Assembly (NCBI GenBank): GCA_946482585.1
Contig: CAMLSI010000376.1
Span: 1 to 5,332, forward strand
DNA length: 5,332 bases
Direction of reading: 5' to 3'
Source: an uncultured Lysobacteraceae bacterium
Lineage (GTDB): Bacteria > Pseudomonadota > Gammaproteobacteria > Xanthomonadales > Rhodanobacteraceae
Below, one piece after another: positions 5,123 through 5,332 of the stretch; positions within the stretch are counted from its first letter, which is position 1, and every line of letters begins with the position of its first letter. Position numbers and translations under genes: made by a program. The notes under the pieces were generated by a model. The model did no database searches. It was not told the DNA's origin and saw nothing but the letters and a program-made list of their open reading frames with translations.

Positions 5123-5332
5123 ACCTGCACCGGCGCCTGCTCTGCGCCGGTCTGCTCTGCACCGGCCTGAGCTGGACGGGCCTTGCGCAGGCGGCGGTGC
5201 GTGTCGTGCTCGACAACGGCCATGTGCTGACTCTGTCGACCGATGGCAGCGCGCTGGCGCGGGAGCCGCAGCGATTGGCCCTGCCCGCACGCGACGCGCA
5301 CGGCGACGCCCTCGTGCGCCTCTATGCGGCAG
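5113..5332 (+). CDS. Partial CDS: unrecognised secreted protein with Sec signal peptide
   Basis: The gene starts inside the end of hemF (10-base overlap, different frame) and runs off the right edge after 73 codons. The start [20 protein letters not shown] is a signal peptide: basic n-region (His6-Arg7-Arg8), hydrophobic core to about residue 24 and an AQA cleavage motif at 25-27. The mature part would begin [20 protein letters not shown], rich in beta-forming residues, so periplasmic or secreted. I do not recognise the family. The hydrophobic core is coded by three imperfect 15-base repeats (5137-5181). Neither Cys in the signal sits in a proper lipobox. The overlap suggests co-transcription with hemF, though that need not mean a haem-related role. 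No strong Shine-Dalgarno is visible before the ATG. Confidence 0.7.
   Translation, partial: MGLNLHRRLLCAGLLCTGLSWTGLAQAAVRVVLDNGHVLTLSTDGSALAREPQRLALPARDAHGDALVRLYAA
5137..5181 (+). repeat. Three imperfect 15-base tandem units within the signal-peptide coding region
   Basis: Units 5137-5151 and 5152-5166 both read CTGCTCTGC-N-CCGG-N and differ at only two positions; the third unit (5167-5181) is more diverged. They encode [10 protein letters not shown] and LSWTG, forming the hydrophobic core of the signal peptide. It is probably a local slippage product that stayed in frame. Confidence 0.55.

Noticed and set aside
5128..5160. Possible lipobox around Cys11 or Cys16 of the last protein
   Set aside because: The residues before these Cys (RLL and GLL) do not fit the lipobox consensus, while an AQA signal peptidase I motif follows at 25-27.
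4109..5290. 393-codon minus-strand frame opposite hemF
   Set aside because: Antisense to an unmistakable hemF; composition Ala/Arg-rich with no domain or plausible start context.

Overview
The window is very GC-rich and densely coded. Its hemF gene closely resembles that of gammaproteobacteria, and it carries a ketosynthase plus chain-length-factor pair of the kind found in aryl-polyene (xanthomonadin-like) pigment clusters. Together these suggest a high-GC gammaproteobacterium, perhaps a relative of the Xanthomonadales or Nevskiales. That placement is inference; no rRNA or other taxonomic marker is present.

Left half (1-2855, all minus strand): the head of a tightly packed operon read right to left. 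It holds a full-length ketosynthase (ApeO-like), a short ketosynthase-like chain length factor (ApeC-like) whose nucleophile position is occupied by Trp, a soluble family-2 glycosyltransferase, and the first 20 codons of a hydrophobic protein that may be a cation:proton antiporter. The junctions are ATGA and GTGA 4-base overlaps and then a 2-base gap, so the genes are probably translationally coupled. No ACP, ketoreductase, dehydratase or ligase is present. Any such genes must lie beyond the left edge, because unrelated genes begin on the right.

Middle (2856-2958): a short divergent intergenic region. It has a plausible plus-strand sigma70-type promoter, a minus-strand -10 element overlapping it, and two partly overlapping inverted repeats.

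Right half (2959-5332, all plus strand): a membrane-anchored DUF218 (ElyC/SanA/YdcF-like) protein; a 133-aa exported protein that looks like a small lipoprotein but has Trp where the lipobox Cys should be; hemF, the oxygen-dependent coproporphyrinogen III oxidase of haem synthesis, with all four metal-site histidines; and the start of an unrecognised secreted protein overlapping the end of hemF by 10 bases. These genes do not form an obvious common pathway.

I see no mobile element, CRISPR array, tRNA or rRNA. I found no clearly new system. The best leads are the KS/CLF/glycosyltransferase operon head, the lost lipobox in the small exported protein, and the structured divergent promoter region.
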